Origin: CADCWK01 sp964244115
Lineage (GTDB): Bacteria > Chloroflexota > Chloroflexia > Thermomicrobiales > UBA6265
Assembly (NCBI GenBank): GCA_964244115.1
Contig: CAXTHM010000011.1
Coordinates: forward strand, 3,676 to 67,675
Reading direction: 5' to 3'
Length of the DNA: 64,000 bases
Positions 25,101 through 34,780 of the stretch are shown here, piece after piece (position 1 is the first letter of the stretch; each line of letters opens with the position of its first letter). Made by a program: the position numbers and the translations under genes. The notes beneath the pieces are model-generated. The model saw only the letters and a program-made list of their open reading frames with translations, was not told the DNA's origin and made no database searches.

Positions 25101-26245
25101 CGAGCCAGCCACCGCTCCCCGCCGGCGACGCCCGGCAGCCCGACGCGCTCGACGCCTTCCTGGACGGCCTCGCCGATGGCCGGCCCGGCGCGGCCCGTGA
25201 CCTCGACCCGACCCTGGCCGCGACCGTCCGCCACGTTCACAGGTTGGCGCACCAGTCCGTCGCCGCCGATCTCGACCGCGCCGGCAAGGCGCACCGCTGG
25301 GAGGATCTCATGCAGCGACACGACCAGGATCCGATCGACCGCTCCGTCGTCACGTCGTTCCCGATGACGGCCACGCTGCCGTCGTCTGTCCCGCCGCCGA
25401 TCCCGCTCCGCCCGGTGATGCCGAAGTCCCGGCTCCGGCGGCTCGGCGACCAGTCCCTCGGCCTCGTCGCGACGCTGACGCTCGTCTTGCTGGTCGCCGC
25501 CTCCAGCCTGGCCGTCTATCTCACCGCCCCGCAGGGTACCGACGAGCCGACGATGTTCCCGGCGGCGTATGGCGGGAGTCCGGAGACCACACCTTCTAGT
25601 ACCCAGGTAGTGGCTCCGGATGATGGCTTCCTTGCCAGGTATCCGGATTTGACCATCCCGTATCTTCACACCTGCGATGTGGAGCCACGGACGCTCGAAG
25701 ACCTGTCGAGCGTGCTTGGCGCACCGATTTACCCGAATAGTCTCGGTACTCCCCGCCTGGACCTGAGTCCCACATGGACGGTTCCGAAGATTCCCGCTTC
25801 GCTGTTGCCGGGAATCTACACCCCTGACCCATTGGCCAACCCCGTCGCCGTAATCCTTGACGTGGAGACTCGCGAGGCAATCACTGAGACTTGGGCAAGG
25901 TACCGCGCCTGTGAACTCAGCCACGAAGATCGGCGAACCGCGGTGTTCAAGACCGATCACGCTCTTCTACGAGAGATTTATCGAGACGGGACGAACTACA
26001 CGGCGATCTCACTTTTGTCGGCCCAGCCGCGAGCGGACAATCTACTCCGTGTCCTGGATCAGCCCGACGACACCTATCTCGGCTCGTTCCGCATGATCGA
26101 CTCCGAGCACGTCATGGCTGAGGTCCTGGTCGCGAAATCGAATCAGTTCGAAGGACAGTTCCTGGAATCAACAGCTCTTGTCGTGTTCGTCCAGCAGGAC
26201 GGCATGTGGTTGATAGACGAACTCAGTAGCCCTGCTCGCGGCTGA
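25097..26245 (+). CDS. Membrane-anchored partner of the ECF sigma factor, putative anti-sigma
   Basis: A 382-residue protein whose ATG overlaps the sigma stop. An N-terminal cytosolic part of about 115 residues (LDAFLDGLADG near the start) is followed by one membrane helix (LVATLTLVLLVAASSLAVYL) and a roughly 240-residue extracytoplasmic part. The latter ends ALVVFVQQDGMWLIDEL, a strand pattern seen in NTF2-like or lipoprotein-type sensor domains. No zinc HxxxCxxC motif is seen, so it is not a ZAS anti-sigma. Position and topology suggest it senses an envelope signal. Toward the 3' end the GC bias is lower than in the sigma gene. Confidence 0.65.
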   Translation: MTSQPPLPAGDARQPDALDAFLDGLADGRPGAARDLDPTLAATVRHVHRLAHQSVAADLDRAGKAHRWEDLMQRHDQDPIDRSVVTSFPMTATLPSSVPPPIPLRPVMPKSRLRRLGDQSLGLVATLTLVLLVAASSLAVYLTAPQGTDEPTMFPAAYGGSPETTPSSTQVVAPDDGFLARYPDLTIPYLHTCDVEPRTLEDLSSVLGAPIYPNSLGTPRLDLSPTWTVPKIPASLLPGIYTPDPLANPVAVILDVETREAITETWARYRACELSHEDRRTAVFKTDHALLREIYRDGTNYTAISLLSAQPRADNLLRVLDQPDDTYLGSFRMIDSEHVMAEVLVAKSNQFEGQFLESTALVVFVQQDGMWLIDELSSPARG

Positions 26246-26247
26246 TT

Positions 26248-26832
26248 TCAGGTTGTCAGTCCGTCCAGCCAGTCGATCGCGGCCTGCGTCTGCCGCAACC
26301 GGAGGTCGAGGGCGTCGCGGGTGAACCCGGCGCCCTCGTCGGCTGTCCCGGCCGCGGTCGCGATCTGGTCCCGGAGCCGGTCGCGGGCGTCCCTCAGGAT
26401 GGCGCGCTGCCGGCCGACGAGGTCGGGGACGGCGTCCGGGCTGAGGCGGCGGGCAAAGTAGAGCTTGACGAGGAAATCCAGCCGGATCTCGCGGGTCCGC
26501 TGGACCGGCTCGGCCAGCCAGCCGTCGATCTCCGTCCGGCCCGTCTCCGTCAGCGTGTGGACCTGCCGCGGCGGCCGGCTGCCCTGCGGTTCGACGGCGG
26601 TCGTCACCCAGCCGTTGCGCTCTAGCTTCTTCAGGTGGTGGTAGAGCATGCTCGGCTCCAGCCGCAGGACATCGCCCAGCGGCTGCCCGGCCTGGAACTG
26701 GCGGGCCAGGTCGTAGCCATGGCCCGTCCCGCCGGCGTCGGCGAGCAGGGCCAGGACGGCGTGTTCGGCCGGCATCGATGCCTGGCCCGGTCGCGTCCGC
26801 TGGGTCCGGGTCCGGCTGGTCTCTCGCGCCAT
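26248..26832 (-). CDS. PadR-family transcriptional regulator
   Basis: A 194-residue protein. The winged-helix part reads AVLALLADAGGTGHGYDLARQF, then LRLEPSMLYHHLKKLERNGWV and the wing GSRPPRQVHTLTETG. A C-terminal helical region of about 100 residues (Vir_C-like) mediates dimerisation. Its stop is within two bases of the end of the convergent anti-sigma gene. The target is unknown; PadR regulators often control efflux or stress genes and respond to small aromatic compounds. Confidence 0.9.
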   Translation of the reverse strand: MARETSRTRTQRTRPGQASMPAEHAVLALLADAGGTGHGYDLARQFQAGQPLGDVLRLEPSMLYHHLKKLERNGWVTTAVEPQGSRPPRQVHTLTETGRTEIDGWLAEPVQRTREIRLDFLVKLYFARRLSPDAVPDLVGRQRAILRDARDRLRDQIATAAGTADEGAGFTRDALDLRLRQTQAAIDWLDGLTT

Positions 26833-27151
26833 GCGGCCTGTCCTCGGATCCGTTCAGCGATGTCGTGCAGCCAACTCGTGCGTGCCCCATCGGTGGGGGA
26901 CTGTGGCACAGTGTATCGCTCCCGGCCCGGCGACCGAACGGGCCCGGGTGTCAGGCGGCCGGATCGATCGGTGCTGGGGTACGGCAGAGGCGGCTCGCCT
27001 CTCGGCCCAATCGCCGCTGGGCCGGAAGATGCACATCCCTCGTCGCTGAACCTGTCGTGTCCCCGTCAGCCTCCTGTCCATCCCTTCCACCGCTGACTGT
27101 CCGCCGCTCTCGCCCGCCTCGTCCCGTCAATCTCCCGAGAGGACCAGCCCC
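26833..27151. other. Divergent intergenic region
   Basis: This 319-bp region between the PadR gene and the next plus-strand gene must carry both promoters. I see no strong boxes, repeats or RNA gene. Confidence 0.4.
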
Positions 27152-27946
27152 ATGACCCACCCCACCCCGCGGCCCCGCAACGGCGCCCCGGCCAGCCGCG
27201 ACATCGTGATCGGCGCGACCGTCTACGGCCACGACAACGCCCGGTTCGGGGCGGTCGCCGGCAGCTACCGCAACTACCTGATCGTCGAGCGGGGCTTCTT
27301 CATGCCCGTCGACTACTACGTCCCGATGGCGGCGATCGAGCGGGCCGACCGCGACCTCGTCGTGCTGGCCGTCTCCCGCGACGCCGCGCTGACCCAGGGC
27401 TGGGAGCGGTCGCCGTTCACCTCGGAGACCGGGCAACGTGCGCCGCTCCGACCGGCCGTCGGCCGTCCCGCTGCGTCAGCGGCCTCCCCTGGCGCCTCGG
27501 CCGCCGCCCGGACGCGTCCGCCAGGCGCTCCGTCCGGGACGAATCCGATGGGCTGGCCGGCTCCCACGGGCGCTGCCGCGGCGGCTGCCACGCCGTCCAC
27601 GGGTTCCGCTCCGGGGGTCGATTCGACCCCGACGAGGACGACGCTATCCCGTGATGCTCCGGCCGCCGCCGCGCCGAAGGAGACGACCGCCATCTCTCCG
27701 GCCGCCGCCTTCGCCGACACCTACGCCGTCGGGACCAACACCGACTCCTACCAGGCCATGACGGATTTCGCCCCGCCCGAGCCGGCTCCGGTAGCAGTCG
27801 CACCTCCCGGGCGGGCGTCGTCAGTGCCGGTCGTGACTGAGCGCAAGGGAGCCGATCCCGCAACCGGTGAGACCGTCGCGTCAGACGGTGGATCGGACGT
27901 AACCGACTCGGCGCTGGCCGCGCCGGCGGATCGCACCACGTCCTGA
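27152..27946 (+). CDS. DUF2171/PRC-barrel-like protein with long low-complexity tail
   Basis: A 264-residue protein. The first 80 residues (VIGATVYGHDNARFGAVAGS, then YLIVERGFFMPVDYYVPMAAI and DLVVLAVSRDAALTQGW) follow the short-barrel pattern of DUF2171/PRC-barrel domains, which often sense or shape a cytosolic surface. The rest is Ala/Pro/Thr-rich and probably disordered. No signal peptide is present. It precedes the dynamin-like gene by about 150 bp on the same strand. Confidence 0.6.
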   Translation: MTHPTPRPRNGAPASRDIVIGATVYGHDNARFGAVAGSYRNYLIVERGFFMPVDYYVPMAAIERADRDLVVLAVSRDAALTQGWERSPFTSETGQRAPLRPAVGRPAASAASPGASAAARTRPPGAPSGTNPMGWPAPTGAAAAAATPSTGSAPGVDSTPTRTTLSRDAPAAAAPKETTAISPAAAFADTYAVGTNTDSYQAMTDFAPPEPAPVAVAPPGRASSVPVVTERKGADPATGETVASDGGSDVTDSALAAPADRTTS

Positions 27947-28097
27947 TCCGATCGTCCGCCGTGGTGCGCCGTTGGTCAGGTGGTCGGTCACGACTTGCAG
28001 CACCCGGCCGGAACGATCATGCTCTCTGTCACCTGTCCCCCGCACTCCCGTGCCGGGCCGAGAGGCATGGTCGTCAATCCCGGGGAGCGTCGGACCC

Positions 28098-30062
28098 ATG
28101 TCCCGAGGGGTGTTTCGGTTTCGTGGGCGCGGCAAGGCGGAACGGTCGGCGCAGATCCTCACCGAGCAGCAGCATCAGCTGATCGACGACGAGCTGCTGC
28201 TGCTCGGCCGCGTCCGCGCGATCCTCGAGCGCTACCCGGCCGCCCCGCAGGACATCGTCGAACTGACCCGGGCCGCCGAGCAGCTCGACAGCCTGTTCCT
28301 GCTCGTGATCGTCGGCGAGTTCAACGCCGGCAAGTCCGCCTGCATCAACGCCCTCGTCGGTGCCGACGTCATGCCCGAGGGCGTGCTGCCGACGACCTCC
28401 GTCATCAACCGGCTCCGGTTCGCCGACGAGCCGGGCGAGACGATGTACCCCGACGGCGTGATCGAGCGCGGCTTCCCCTCGGACTTCCTCCGCGAGATCA
28501 CGGTCGTCGACACCCCCGGCACCAACGCGATCATCCGCGAGCACGAGGCTCTCACCCAGCAGTTCGTCCCCCGCGCCGATCTCGTCCTGTTCGTCACCTC
28601 CGCCGACCGCCCGTTCAGCGAGAGCGAACGCGAGTTCATGGTCGAGATCCGGGAGTGGGGCAAGAAGATCGTCGTCATCGTCAACAAGGTCGACCTGCTC
28701 CAGGGTGCGGCCGACCGGGAGCAGGTCGAGACCTTCGTCCGCGACAATGTCGCCCGGCTGGTCGGCTTCGCGCCGGACGTCTTCTCGGTCTCCGCCCTGC
28801 TCGCCCGGCAGGCCAAGGCGATCGGCGACCGCAACCCGGCCGAGCGCGACCGGCTCTGGGCGACCAGCCGGTTCGAGGCGGTCGAGGACTACGTCGTCAA
28901 CGTGCTGGACGAGGAGAGCCGGGTCCGGCTCAAGCTGCTCAACCCGCTCGGGATCGCCGAGCACACCGCCGATCGCTACCTCCACGATGCCACCGACCGG
29001 CTGGAGGTCCTGCGGGAGGACGTCCAGACGATCGAGAACATCGACCGGCAGCTCGCTCTCTACCAGGAGGACATGCGCCGCCAGTTCACCTATCACCTGA
29101 GCCGGGTCGAGGCGATCATCGCCAAGATGATCACCCGGGGCGACGCCTTCTTCGAGGAGACGATCCGGATCGGCCGGGTCTTCGACCTGCTCAACACCGA
29201 CAAGGTCCGGAGCCAGTTCGAGGAGCAGGTCGTCGCCGACACCGCCCGGCGGATCGACAGCACGATCGACGAGCTGATCGACTGGATGGTCGAGCAGGAC
29301 CTCCGCGTCTGGGAGGCCGTCAACGAGTACGTCACCCGCCGAAGGCTCAGCAAGTACGAGGAGCAGCTCGTCGGCGAGATCAGCAACCAGTTCCGCTACG
29401 ACCGGCGCTCGCTGCTCGATTCCGTCTCCAAGCGGGCCAGGGAGGAGATCGACCGCTACGACGTCCGCGGCGAGGCCAACCAGCTCTCGCAGTCGGTCCG
29501 CAACGCCGTCGCCGCGACGGCCGTCGCCGAGGCTGGCGCGGTCGGGCTCGGGGCGCTCGTCGTCGCGGCGGCCAGCACGGTCGCGGTCGACATCACCGGC
29601 ATCCTCGCCGCCAGCCTGGTCGCCGGGATCGGGCTGTTCGTCCTGCCGCGCCGCCGGAAGCGGGCTCGCGAGGACTTCCACGCCCGCTCGACGGAGCTCG
29701 AGCAGCGCCTGCTGACGGTGATGCGCGACCAGTTCGAGTACGAGCTCGTCCGCTCGGTCGGGCGGATCACCGAGGCGATCGCGCCGTACACCCGCTTCGT
29801 CCGCGGCGAGCAGACCAAGCTGACCGGGCTCCAGACCGACCTGACGACCGCCCGGAACGACATGCGCGCCTTCCGCCACCGGATCGGCGTGACCGACGAG
29901 GCGATCGACATCACACCGCGCCGCGATGTCCCGGCCGGAGGCGGCTCGGCCGGGAGGCGGGGGCCACCGACCCGATCATGGGGACGACCCGACGCGGGGA
30001 GGTGCACACCGAGGTCGTCGAGGCGGGCGCTGCCAGAAGGCGCGGCGACCCGCCCGGCCTGA
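28098..30062 (+). CDS. Bacterial dynamin-like GTPase
   Basis: A 654-residue large GTPase. The P-loop is GEFNAGKS (73-80), a conserved threonine follows in PTTSV, switch II is DTPGT (138-142) and the specificity motif NKVD (196-199). A long helical stalk follows, then a pair of hydrophobic segments around residues 475-525 (GALVVAAASTVAVDITGILA, then LVAGIGLFVLP) that would insert into membrane, and a final helical part. Bacterial dynamin-like proteins bend, fuse or repair membranes. I start at the ATG at 28098 with GGGGAG upstream; the open frame before it is not family-like. The last 50 residues are Gly/Arg-rich. Confidence 0.9.
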   Translation: MSRGVFRFRGRGKAERSAQILTEQQHQLIDDELLLLGRVRAILERYPAAPQDIVELTRAAEQLDSLFLLVIVGEFNAGKSACINALVGADVMPEGVLPTTSVINRLRFADEPGETMYPDGVIERGFPSDFLREITVVDTPGTNAIIREHEALTQQFVPRADLVLFVTSADRPFSESEREFMVEIREWGKKIVVIVNKVDLLQGAADREQVETFVRDNVARLVGFAPDVFSVSALLARQAKAIGDRNPAERDRLWATSRFEAVEDYVVNVLDEESRVRLKLLNPLGIAEHTADRYLHDATDRLEVLREDVQTIENIDRQLALYQEDMRRQFTYHLSRVEAIIAKMITRGDAFFEETIRIGRVFDLLNTDKVRSQFEEQVVADTARRIDSTIDELIDWMVEQDLRVWEAVNEYVTRRRLSKYEEQLVGEISNQFRYDRRSLLDSVSKRAREEIDRYDVRGEANQLSQSVRNAVAATAVAEAGAVGLGALVVAAASTVAVDITGILAASLVAGIGLFVLPRRRKRAREDFHARSTELEQRLLTVMRDQFEYELVRSVGRITEAIAPYTRFVRGEQTKLTGLQTDLTTARNDMRAFRHRIGVTDEAIDITPRRDVPAGGGSAGRRGPPTRSWGRPDAGRCTPRSSRRALPEGAATRPA

Positions 30063-30134
30063 GTGGCGACGGATGGGATCGGCGACTGGACGCATGACGA
30101 ACGCGACGATGGTGAACGAGTGGGGGAGTGACCG

Positions 30135-31226
30135 GTGACCAGGCCGCAGGCAGGGATGACGTACCGCGACGCCGGGGTGGATATCGACGCGACCAGCGAC
30201 GCCGTCGGCCGGATCGCCGAGCGGGCCCGGGCGGCGTTCGGCGCGACCCCGGTCGGTGTCGCGGGCGGCCCGGCGGCGGCGATCGGCCACTTCGGCGGCA
30301 TGTACCGGCTCCCCTCCGGCCCGGACCGCCTGCTCGTCGCCAGCGCCGACGGCGTCGGGACCAAGCTCAAGCTCGCCTTCCTGCTCGGCGGCGACGCCCA
30401 TGAGCGCATGGGCCGTGACCTCGTCAACCACTGCGTCAACGACATCCTCACCCTCGGCGCCCGGCCGCTGTTCTTTCTCGACTACTTCTCGACCGGCGCT
30501 TTCGATCGTGACGCCTTCGACGGCTTCGTCGCCGGGCTGGTCGCCTCCTGCCAGGAGAACGGCCTCGCGCTGATCGGCGGCGAGACGGCCGAGATGCCCG
30601 GCATGTACGCGCCCGGCGAGTACGATGCCGCCGGCTTCATCGTCGGCGAGGTCGCGCCGGACCGCGTCATCGACGGCTCCGATGTCCGGGCCGGGGACGT
30701 CCTGCTCGGGCTGCCGAGCGGCGGGCTCCAGACCAACGGCTTCAGCCTCGCCCGCCGGATCGCCGGGCTGACCGGTGATCTCGACGCCGACCGCGCCCGG
30801 CTGGCCGTCCCGCTGCCCGGCGACGAGTCGCGGACGATCGGTGCTGCCCTGCTCGCCGGGCACGCCTCGTTCCGGCCCGCCGTCGCGCCCCTGACGGAGG
30901 CCGACGGCACGATCGTCCGCGGGATGGTCCATGTCACGGGTGGCGGGCTGATCGACAACGTCCCGCGCATCCTCGCTGTCGACCTCGCCGCCGAGATCGA
31001 CCCGTCGTCCTGGTCCGTCCCGCCGGTCTTCACCTGGCTCGTGATGGACGGCGACGTCCCGTTCCGCGAGCGCTACCGGGCCTTCAACATGGGCATCGGC
31101 TTCGTCGTCGCGGTCCGGCCCGAAGACGAGTCAGCCGCCCGCGCCGCCCTGCCCGACGCCGTCCCCATCGGCCGCGTCGTCCGCCGCCCCGGTGGTGATG
31201 CGGAGCAGGTGCTGGGCCTCGGGTAG
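30135..31226 (+). CDS. purM: Phosphoribosylformylglycinamidine cyclo-ligase
   Basis: Makes aminoimidazole ribotide from FGAM with ATP, step five of purine synthesis. The 363-residue protein has MTYRDAGVDIDA, SADGVGTKLKLAF, GRDLVNHCVNDILTLGARPLFFLDY, IGGETAEMPGMY and LPSGGLQTNGFSL, all PurM hallmarks. The GTG at 30135 has GGGGGAG upstream; the ATG at 30156 would also give a family-length protein. No other pur gene lies in the window. Confidence 0.95.
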   Translation: MTRPQAGMTYRDAGVDIDATSDAVGRIAERARAAFGATPVGVAGGPAAAIGHFGGMYRLPSGPDRLLVASADGVGTKLKLAFLLGGDAHERMGRDLVNHCVNDILTLGARPLFFLDYFSTGAFDRDAFDGFVAGLVASCQENGLALIGGETAEMPGMYAPGEYDAAGFIVGEVAPDRVIDGSDVRAGDVLLGLPSGGLQTNGFSLARRIAGLTGDLDADRARLAVPLPGDESRTIGAALLAGHASFRPAVAPLTEADGTIVRGMVHVTGGGLIDNVPRILAVDLAAEIDPSSWSVPPVFTWLVMDGDVPFRERYRAFNMGIGFVVAVRPEDESAARAALPDAVPIGRVVRRPGGDAEQVLGLG

Positions 31227-31893
31227 CGGTTCGCCCATCTCGATGGCCTGATCGAGCGTGAGGAGTCGGGCTGCCACCGTTCTCGTAGGGGCGACGCTTG
31301 CGAGCCAGGCTGCCATAGCGGCCATGTGACCCGCGTGGCGATAGCGGTGTTCGTAACCCGGGGTTACATCTTCCGCCCGTGTCGGCGCTTTTCGTCGCCT
31401 GACGGCGTGACATCGTGGGGAGCACGGCCGGCCAGGTCCCGACGGCCGGGGAAGGCCGTCGGTGGCCGATAGACATGATGACCTCATAGGGAATCGTCAA
31501 GATTGGGTCAACGTTTCCGCCGCAATCGACCGATGCAGTGGCGAATCGCACGGAAACGAGTCTCATTCGTGGTGCGATGTGGCACACGCTTTGCTGTCTC
31601 GTGTCTGCTGCGGTGCCTCGTCAGGTCGACGGGATGGTTGCAGCGAGGTTCGGAAGATGATGCCTCGCCGTACCGACGGCTCGTCGTGATGGTGCCGCCG
31701 GCGGGGTCAGGGATCGGTGTGACGTGGGAGACCGTCGCACAGGATGGTTCGGCACCCCGGGCATGACGCTGGCGTCCTGACGAACTCCGTCGCGGAGCGA
31801 TCCGGCGCTCGTCGTGAATCGCGGTCAACGAAGCGCGTCCGTCCACCGCCGGGCAGGACGACCTGCCCACGAACGGCAAGGAGCGAGACCATC
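31227..31893. repeat. Intergenic region with one GTAGGGGCGA repeat
   Basis: The repeat lies at 31285-31335 (GTAGGGGCGACGCTTGCGAG, then CTGCCATAGCGGCCAT). The rest, about 550 bp before the next gene, shows no convincing gene, tRNA or terminator; it should hold the promoter of the oxidoreductase operon. Confidence 0.5.
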
Positions 31894-32883
31894 ATGAGCA
31901 CCCTCGGCCCGAATGACGACGACCAGCCGGAGGCCCGTCCGGACACGTCCCAATCGACCGATCAGCACCCCGACGCCGACATCGCGCCGCCGACCCCCGA
32001 TCACGCCGCCGACCAGCATCGGCTCAACCGTCGCCGTCTGATGGCGACCGGCGCCGCGACAGGTGTCGCCGCCGTCGCCGCGCCGCTCGCCTTCCGGGCC
32101 GTCGATGCCCAGGTCGGCACGCCGGCCGCTACCCCGGAGGCCACCCCGGTTGCCGGGGCGATGGACATGGCCGGCATGGACATGGACCCCGGCGCGACGA
32201 CCAACCAGGGGTTCACGATCTTCGTCCCGTTCCAGGCCGCCATCGTCCAGGCCGCCGCGGCCCGGATCATCCCGTCCGACGAGACCGGCCCCGGCGCGAC
32301 CGAGGCCGGCGTCGTCTACTTCATCGACCGCCAGATCGCCAAGGAGGGGATGGGCTACCGCGGCAACCGCTACAACCAGGGCCCGTTCCTCGCCGGTGAG
32401 CCGACCCAGGGGGAACAGACGGCGCTCGCCGTCCGCGACCAGTTCCGGATCGGGATCTTCGGCCTCGAAGCCTACGCGCAGCAGACATTCCAGCAGGGCT
32501 TCGTCGCCTGCACCCCCGAGCAGCAGGACCAGCTCCTGACGGACCTGTCCCAGGGCAAGCCGGAAGGCTTCGGGGGGACGTCTCTCCAGACCAACCCGCT
32601 CTCCCAGGGCACCCAGTTGACGCCGAACCTCAGCCTCGACGCGGTCTCGACCGCGACGTCCGGAGCGACCGCGTTCTTCACCCTTCTGCGCAACTTCACT
32701 ATGGCTGGCTTCTTCGCCGACCCCGTCCAGGGCGGCAACCGCGACATGGTCGGCTGGAAGTCGATCGGGTTCCCCGGCGCGCACCTCAGCTACGCCGACG
32801 CGATCGAGAACTACGACCAGCCGTTCGTCGGCGACTACATCAGTCTTGGGCAGTACCAGGAACAAGTGGGCGGGGGGCTCTAG
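31894..32883 (+). CDS. Gluconate 2-dehydrogenase subunit 3 family protein (Tat-exported)
   Basis: A 329-residue protein. A hydrophilic N-terminal part of about 45 residues leads to a twin-arginine-type signal (NRRRLMATGAATGVAAVAAP), followed by a Thr-Pro linker (GTPAATPEATPVAG) and Met/Asp-rich MDMAGMDMD. The domain then runs AAAARIIPSDETGPGATEAGVVYFIDRQ to AHLSYADAIENY, as in the small subunit that partners GMC flavoproteins in membrane sugar dehydrogenases and carries the folded large subunit through Tat. It lies two bases upstream of the flavoprotein gene. Confidence 0.9.
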   Translation: MSTLGPNDDDQPEARPDTSQSTDQHPDADIAPPTPDHAADQHRLNRRRLMATGAATGVAAVAAPLAFRAVDAQVGTPAATPEATPVAGAMDMAGMDMDPGATTNQGFTIFVPFQAAIVQAAAARIIPSDETGPGATEAGVVYFIDRQIAKEGMGYRGNRYNQGPFLAGEPTQGEQTALAVRDQFRIGIFGLEAYAQQTFQQGFVACTPEQQDQLLTDLSQGKPEGFGGTSLQTNPLSQGTQLTPNLSLDAVSTATSGATAFFTLLRNFTMAGFFADPVQGGNRDMVGWKSIGFPGAHLSYADAIENYDQPFVGDYISLGQYQEQVGGGL

Positions 32884-32885
32884 CG

Positions 32886-34646
32886 ATGGCCGTATTGCCG
32901 AAGGTTGATGTCGTCTTCGTTGGGTTCGGGATGGTCGGCGGCGTCATCGCCAACGAACTCAGCAAGAGCACCAGTCTCAAGATGGTCGGGCTCGAGCGGG
33001 GCCCGTACCGCGACACCTACCCGGATTTCCTCCAGGACCACTTCGACGAGTGGCGCTACAGCATCCAGGGCGAGCTGTTCCAGAACTTCAACAAGAACAC
33101 CGTCACCTTCCGGAACGAGCGCTCCCAGACGGCCCTCCCGATGCGGCAGATCGGCAGCTTCCTGCCCGGCAACGGCGTCGGCGGCGCGATGGTCCACTGG
33201 AACGGGGTCTCCTGGCGCTACCTGGAGCAGCACTTCAACTACCGCTCGCACTACGAGGAGCGGTATGGTCTCGACTTCCTGCCGGAGGACACCACGATCC
33301 AGGACTGGGGCGTCTCCTGGCAGGACATGGAGCCGTACTACGACCGCTACGAGAAGACCTTCGGGATCGGCGGCAAGGCCGGGAACCTGAACGGCCAGAT
33401 CCAGGAGGGCGGCAACCCGTTCGAGGGGCCCCGCTCCAGCGAGTTCCCGCAGGGGCCGGGCAAGAAGCCGTACAACACGACCCTGTTCCGGGACGCCGCG
33501 ACGCAGTTGGGCTACAAGGTCTTCCCGATGCCGAGCGCCAATAGCACCGGTGCCTACACCAACCCGGACGGCCAGACGCTCGCCCCCTGCAACTACTGCG
33601 GCTTCTGCGAGCGCTACGGCTGCCACGTCGGCGCCAAGGCCAGCCCGATCGTGACCGTGATCCCGAACGCCCTCAAGAGCGGCAACCTCGAGATCCGGCA
33701 GTACTCCGAGGTCTTCCGGATCAACCACACCGGCGGGTTGGCGACGAGCGTCTCCTACTACGACAGCGCCGGGCAGGAGCAGGAGCAGCCCGCCGACCTG
33801 ATCGTCCTCGGGGCCTTCACCCTGGAGAACGTCCGGCTGATGCTGCTCTCCGGGATCGGCCAGCCCTACGACCCCGTCCAGAACACCGGCGTCGTCGGCC
33901 GGAACTACACGTACCAGCTCGGCGGCGCCAGCGCGACCGTCTGGTACGACGACAAGATCATGAACCGGTTCATGGGCGCCGGCTCGGCCGGGTTCGCGAT
34001 GGACGAGTTCCACTCCGACAACTTCGATCACACCGGGCTGGGCTTCTTCGGGGGCGGCAACATCGCCGCCAACAACACCGGCGCCCGCCCGATCGAGAAC
34101 AGCGGACCGCTCCCGCCGGGCAGCCCGACCTGGGGCAGCGGCTGGAAGACGGCCGTCCAGCAGTACTACAACCGCTCGGCCGGCTTCAGCATGCAGGGCG
34201 AGAGCCCCGCCTACCGGCAGAACTACCTCGACCTCGACCCGACCTACCGCGACGCCTACGGCAACCCGCTCCTCCGCATGACCTTCAACTGGACGGACAA
34301 CGAGCGCAAGCTCGTCCGCTGGATCGCCGACAACCCGCTGACCCAGATCGCCCAGGCGATGGGTGGCTCGCAGATGTCGATTTCGGGCGACCTGGCGGAC
34401 TACAGCATCGTGCCGTACCAGTCCACCCACCTCCAGGGCGGCGTGGTGATGGGTCCCGATCCGACGACCTCGGTCGTGAACACGTCGCTCCAGAGCTGGG
34501 ACGTCTCGAACCTTTTCGTCGTGGGGGCGAGCAACTTCCCCCAGAACGCCGGCTACAACCCGACCGGCACCGTCGGCGCCCTCGCCTACAAGGCCGCCGA
34601 CGCCATCATCAACACCTACCTCCCCAGTCCCGGCCCCCTCGCCTGA
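32886..34646 (+). CDS. GMC-family oxidoreductase (gluconate/glucose dehydrogenase-like flavoprotein)
   Basis: A 586-residue FAD enzyme. The dinucleotide motif is VVFVGFGMVGGVIANEL, the GMC domain follows with GNGVGGAMVHWNG, and the C-terminus has the GMC_C motifs STHLQGGVVMG and NAGYNPTGTVGALAYKAAD. A four-cysteine motif C235, C238, C241, C246 (CNYCGFC then YGC) is common in this subgroup and may hold an Fe-S centre. It lacks its own signal, which fits hitch-hiking with the upstream Tat-exported subunit. It oxidises a sugar or alcohol outside the membrane. No dedicated cytochrome subunit gene follows. Confidence 0.92.
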   Translation: MAVLPKVDVVFVGFGMVGGVIANELSKSTSLKMVGLERGPYRDTYPDFLQDHFDEWRYSIQGELFQNFNKNTVTFRNERSQTALPMRQIGSFLPGNGVGGAMVHWNGVSWRYLEQHFNYRSHYEERYGLDFLPEDTTIQDWGVSWQDMEPYYDRYEKTFGIGGKAGNLNGQIQEGGNPFEGPRSSEFPQGPGKKPYNTTLFRDAATQLGYKVFPMPSANSTGAYTNPDGQTLAPCNYCGFCERYGCHVGAKASPIVTVIPNALKSGNLEIRQYSEVFRINHTGGLATSVSYYDSAGQEQEQPADLIVLGAFTLENVRLMLLSGIGQPYDPVQNTGVVGRNYTYQLGGASATVWYDDKIMNRFMGAGSAGFAMDEFHSDNFDHTGLGFFGGGNIAANNTGARPIENSGPLPPGSPTWGSGWKTAVQQYYNRSAGFSMQGESPAYRQNYLDLDPTYRDAYGNPLLRMTFNWTDNERKLVRWIADNPLTQIAQAMGGSQMSISGDLADYSIVPYQSTHLQGGVVMGPDPTTSVVNTSLQSWDVSNLFVVGASNFPQNAGYNPTGTVGALAYKAADAIINTYLPSPGPLA

Positions 34647-34674
34647 CACCTCTCTGGTCTCATTTCGTCAGCGC

Positions 34675-34713
34675 GACTGCCAACCGTCGTCCACGGTTGG
34701 CAGTCCGGGTTTT
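34675..34713 (+). terminator. Intrinsic terminator after the GMC operon
   Basis: GACTGCCAACCGT (34675-34687) pairs perfectly with ACGGTTGGCAGTC (34693-34705) around a 5-base loop, followed by CGGGTTTT. It is 29 bp after the stop. Confidence 0.85.
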
Positions 34714-34780
34714 CGGCCTGCTCCATGTTCCTCATGTGGTGCCCCGCCTCCGCTAGACTGTGCCCAACGGAGGGGAGCCA

